In this document: piece by piece, positions 61,000-64,000 of the stretch
Position numbering within the stretch: the first letter of the stretch is position 1
Layout of the letters: each line of letters starts with the position of its first letter
Translations under genes and position numbers: made by a program
Notes under the pieces: generated by a model
Told to the model about the DNA's origin: nothing
The model's input: the letters and a program-made list of their open reading frames with translations, nothing else
Database searches by the model: none
Origin: Pyxicephalus adspersus
Taxonomy: Eukaryota; Chordata; Amphibia; Anura; Pyxicephalidae
Direction of reading: 5' to 3'
Assembly (NCBI RefSeq): GCF_032062135.1
Contig: NC_092861.1
Coordinates: forward strand, 119,231,877 to 119,295,876
Length of the DNA stretch: 64,000 nucleotides

Positions 61000-62373
61000 G
61001 GCTAGAGAGGACCTATGGGTGAGTCCCTTTAAGGATTTAAAAACATCAGGAATGCAGTTGCTAGACTCTTAGCAATGCCTCAAGAGTCCCCTGTAATGTC
61101 AAGTGGACTTTAGTTTATTGTGATAATTGTGTTATATACAAAACAGATACGTTTGTAATAATGATACTTGATATGTCAAGGTAATATATATTAATATGAG
61201 AAGTTAATAATTGCAGTAGATTACAGTGCTGTTTCAGAAACACATTTTTTTTATTTTAAATATTAGAAATCATAGCAGCTAAGCATTTAGCTAGCTATTT
61301 ACTGAACTTTTTAAATATTGATTTGTTGATATGTAATATTTGGATTAATTTTAATGTAATTGTAAAATAGTGAGTACAGTAGTCTAGGTTTGTCGACTGA
61401 TTTACTAGTCATCAATGCACAATTTTAGATATTTACATTTACATTCATTCAGGTTTTTATTAGGCTGTAGTATTAATGACTACTAGCTTAAAAGTCTAAT
61501 TAATAGGTGTGCTTCTAGAGACATTTACTACACCAATAACCTGGATCTATTTTCAATGTGTCAACACAATTTATTTTGCACAGGTCCATCAATACTTCAA
61601 GTATAATGAACTGTGAAATTACCAAATTCCCCATGGTGTCTAGAAGAATCTTGCAGATAAACATGCACTGAAGGATAATTTCTCCTATCAGCAGTTTTAG
61701 TTGGACTCTTTGTAAAGGACTAGATGTGCAGAAATGTCTTGTTTGTTGATATATTTAAAGAACATATATGTGCTGATGAGTATTTTACATCACAGGCTGT
61801 AGTTTTTTGTATTTTCCTGATTACCATATATAAGAATAAAGTGAACTTCACATCTAAACTCACAAGCACAGCAAATGTAAAAAAAACAATCTCTAATAAA
61901 ATGTATTGTTAGCATATTATTATTTTTCTTTTTACCACAGAATAACAAATTTTGCAAATGACTTTCATAAAAAGTAGCCTGCAACATTTTCACCCAGTGC
62001 TTTATAATGCAGTATTGTGCTTCTAAGTACTGAATAATTTCATTGGTAAGTCTGGGTACAGGAAGGGACGCAACAATAATAGCTTACTGCATTTTACATC
62101 CACTTAGTTGCATGCAGTACTGTAGCTGCCATGCGACTAAGTGGCTGCAAAATTATGTATTGGCGAAAGAACATCTGCAGAATATCTTTTGTGCCTGCTA
62201 TATAATTTATGTTTATACCCTCCTTCCTCCTTAAGGGAATATGGGTGCCTGAGTCTAGGTTTACTTTTAATATTGTTAATGCTGAACTTAGGCCTGCTGC
62301 AGTGCAATGAGCATTCTGATAGATGGAGAAAGCAGAGTAACAGTGGTGGTAAACTCCTTTTACAGTCCATTCA
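61000..62373. other. AT-rich sequence without a recognised gene
   Basis: Short frames near 61724-61993 and 62043-62383 overlap on both strands and are not supported. Confidence 0.45.
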
Positions 62374-62592
62374 TAGGGCCTGACTTATTAAAGCTCTCCA
62401 AGGCTGGAGATACGCTTTCATCAGTTAACCTGGGTGATCCTGCAAACCTGAAATGGATTTCTTTAAGTTGTTTGCTATTTGTTAGCAAATATTTTCAATC
62501 CTGGACCAGATCCATTCCAGGTTTTTTTGGATCACCAAGGTTCACTGTTGAAAGTGTATCCTCTCCAGCCTTGGAGAGCTTAAATCAATCAG
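62374..62592. mobile_element. Fold-back MITE 'F', copy 3
   Basis: The left arm 'cctgacttattaaagctctc' and 'caaggctggaga' pair with the right arm 'tctccagccttggagagctt'. The interior carries 'ttgttagcaaat' and 'gatccattccaggttt' as in the copies at 20041 and 23187. The right end is decayed after 62580. Confidence 0.8.
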
Positions 62593-63725
62593 TCAATCAA
62601 TCATAGAGTCAGGGTTTGGGGGTAACCTTTAGGTAAAAATTAAACTGTCAGTTAAACTGAGCATTTATCGGTTTACCCTTAAAACAATGGATTACAGGAA
62701 ACAACATTATAATAAAAGTAGAGAGAAAAACCTACTGTAAAAAAAAAAATTTTAAGGTAAGGTCTCTGTATACATAATTCCATATACATGTACAAATAAG
62801 TTGCCAATATATTGTGTATATATACACCTATAATGTTGTGCTTTCCCACGTAACATATCTGTTTCTGTGCTAAGTACTTCCAGTCAAGGTAAAATAAGGA
62901 CAGTTTTGTTCTTGTTTACATTCTTTCTATACATACATTTCATATAGATAAGACATTATTGCTTACTAAAATCTTTCACTAAGCGAGAATCAACTTGACT
63001 TTGACACTTTCAATATAATATCAGGACTGTATTATCTATGTATCACCCCTAGTAGTTTTGTATATATTTCCTGTTCTTGTTTATTATGATCAGGGCTAAA
63101 ATAATAACATATTTTAATTTTTTTGTTTTTTTATTCCCCCGAACTCCAGGCAGATAAAAAAAAAACATTTCATTCAGGATTGTATGCTTTCAGATAAATT
63201 GGGTGTAATTTAAACAACTAGTGATGAGTACTTAAATTTGACAAATAAACTATTCAAGCCGAGTCCAATCAAAGGAGACAGATGCAACAAAGTGGCAGAG
63301 AGGTGAACCTATAATTCAGTAAATACTGTTTGCAGTCTGTGTCCCCAATAAAGAAAATTCTTGATAATTTCTGACCCAACAGGAGGTAGTCAGAAAACTG
63401 ACAGGGGCACAAAATGCCAACACAGGCCTACAGAGGTTTCATCTGGTTTAATTTAAATAAAAATCCCCTGCAAGTAGATTTGGTTCTATAACAAAACAAT
63501 GTTTCTTAGCTTCTATGAGGAAAAAATCACTGCATTGTGTTTGTAGTATGGCCATGTACTTGTATATAGTATTTTAGCCAGGAATTAGTATTTTAAATAG
63601 TGAACTGTCATTGAAATCCTTTACAATTAAAATTGTGCCAGTTAATATTTATTTACACCTTTTTTCAAAAGTGATACAGGACTACAGTTAGGTACCACAT
63701 CCAATCTTAATACACATACAAAGAC
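62593..63725. other. AT-rich sequence without a recognised gene
   Basis: Nothing recognised. Confidence 0.45.
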
Positions 63726-63835
63726 GTTTGAACTAGTAAACAAGAAATTTTTTTAGGGTACACAAGTATTTAAATGCTAAAATGTTTTTTAAATACTTGT
63801 CTACCCTAAACTTATTCTTGTTTGCTAGTTCAATC
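63726..63835. repeat. 110-base inverted repeat (hairpin)
   Basis: Arms of about 46 bases (gtttgaactagtaaacaaga.. against ..ttcttgtttgctagttcaatc) enclose a loop of about 18 bases. Arms match well apart from a T-run difference and a few substitutions. It is a short fold-back MITE or a locus able to give a stable RNA hairpin. Confidence 0.7.
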
Positions 63836-64000
63836 TTCCTTGTATATATTATTTAAGTACCTTCATTCCCTTACCTTTTACAGCATGCTGTTAGGTTTTT
63901 ACTTGTTTTCCATTTTGGGTATGATATTATCCTACAATCCATTGTTTCTGTTTTATATACTTGTATTTTATATTTTTAGACTATGAAGTTGTGACATCTT

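Noticed and set aside
1..64000. CRISPR arrays, prokaryotic operons, toxin-antitoxin or phage systems
   Set aside because: No regularly spaced identical repeats, no long or overlapping bacterial-type genes; all evidence is for vertebrate nuclear DNA.

Overview
This window looks like vertebrate nuclear DNA, most probably from a frog. It is AT-rich, has no dense reading frames, operons or ribosome-binding sites, and is full of decayed interspersed repeats. The repeats include L2-clade LINE 3' ends (the 'atatagcgccaacatattacgcagcgctgta' type, given here only as a descriptor, with ATT/AAT tails), L1/Tx1-type LINE pieces, a Tc1 transposase remnant, hAT and TTAA-specific (piggyBac-like) elements, and fold-back MITEs. 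The repeat style fits a neobatrachian (ranoid) frog, but that is inference from repeat families, not from a gene.

Layout. 1-12 kb holds two GC-richer repeat families carrying an AAGATGGCGG motif and a strong splice donor (about 0.42-0.69, 1.74-2.11 and 10.9-11.6 kb; the last is split by a hAT element), plus two copies of a TA-flanked 'caggtagtccc' MITE. 12-33 kb is mostly unique AT-rich sequence with scattered MITEs, microsatellites and an L2 tail. 33.7-40.8 kb is a repeat cluster: a solo LTR with a perfect 5-bp target duplication, a hAT MITE, an inverted copy of the AAGATGGCGG family, a tandemly duplicated L2 end, and an L1-type ORF2 remnant interrupted by a second L1-type insertion. 46.8-52.4 kb holds further MITEs and a nest: a TTAA-inserted element inside a TA-inserted MITE, with a 974-base assembly gap in the inner element. 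56.3-57.4 kb is an internally deleted Tc1 element; 60.7-61.0 kb is a hAT element with an 8-bp target duplication.

Genes. No confirmed protein-coding gene is visible. A few short segments look like exons of a large-intron gene: 12008-12091 and 45364-45468 (plus strand, good splice sites, both phase 1-1, so they can be joined in frame), a possible first coding exon at 40263-40356, and a possible last exon on the minus strand at 14224-14368. I do not recognise the encoded peptides. These are hypotheses. Nearly all other open frames are chance or lie in repeats. I found no tRNA gene, rRNA gene, CRISPR array or bacterial or phage system. The most informative content is the record of nested transposition and the possible regulatory load of the repeats.
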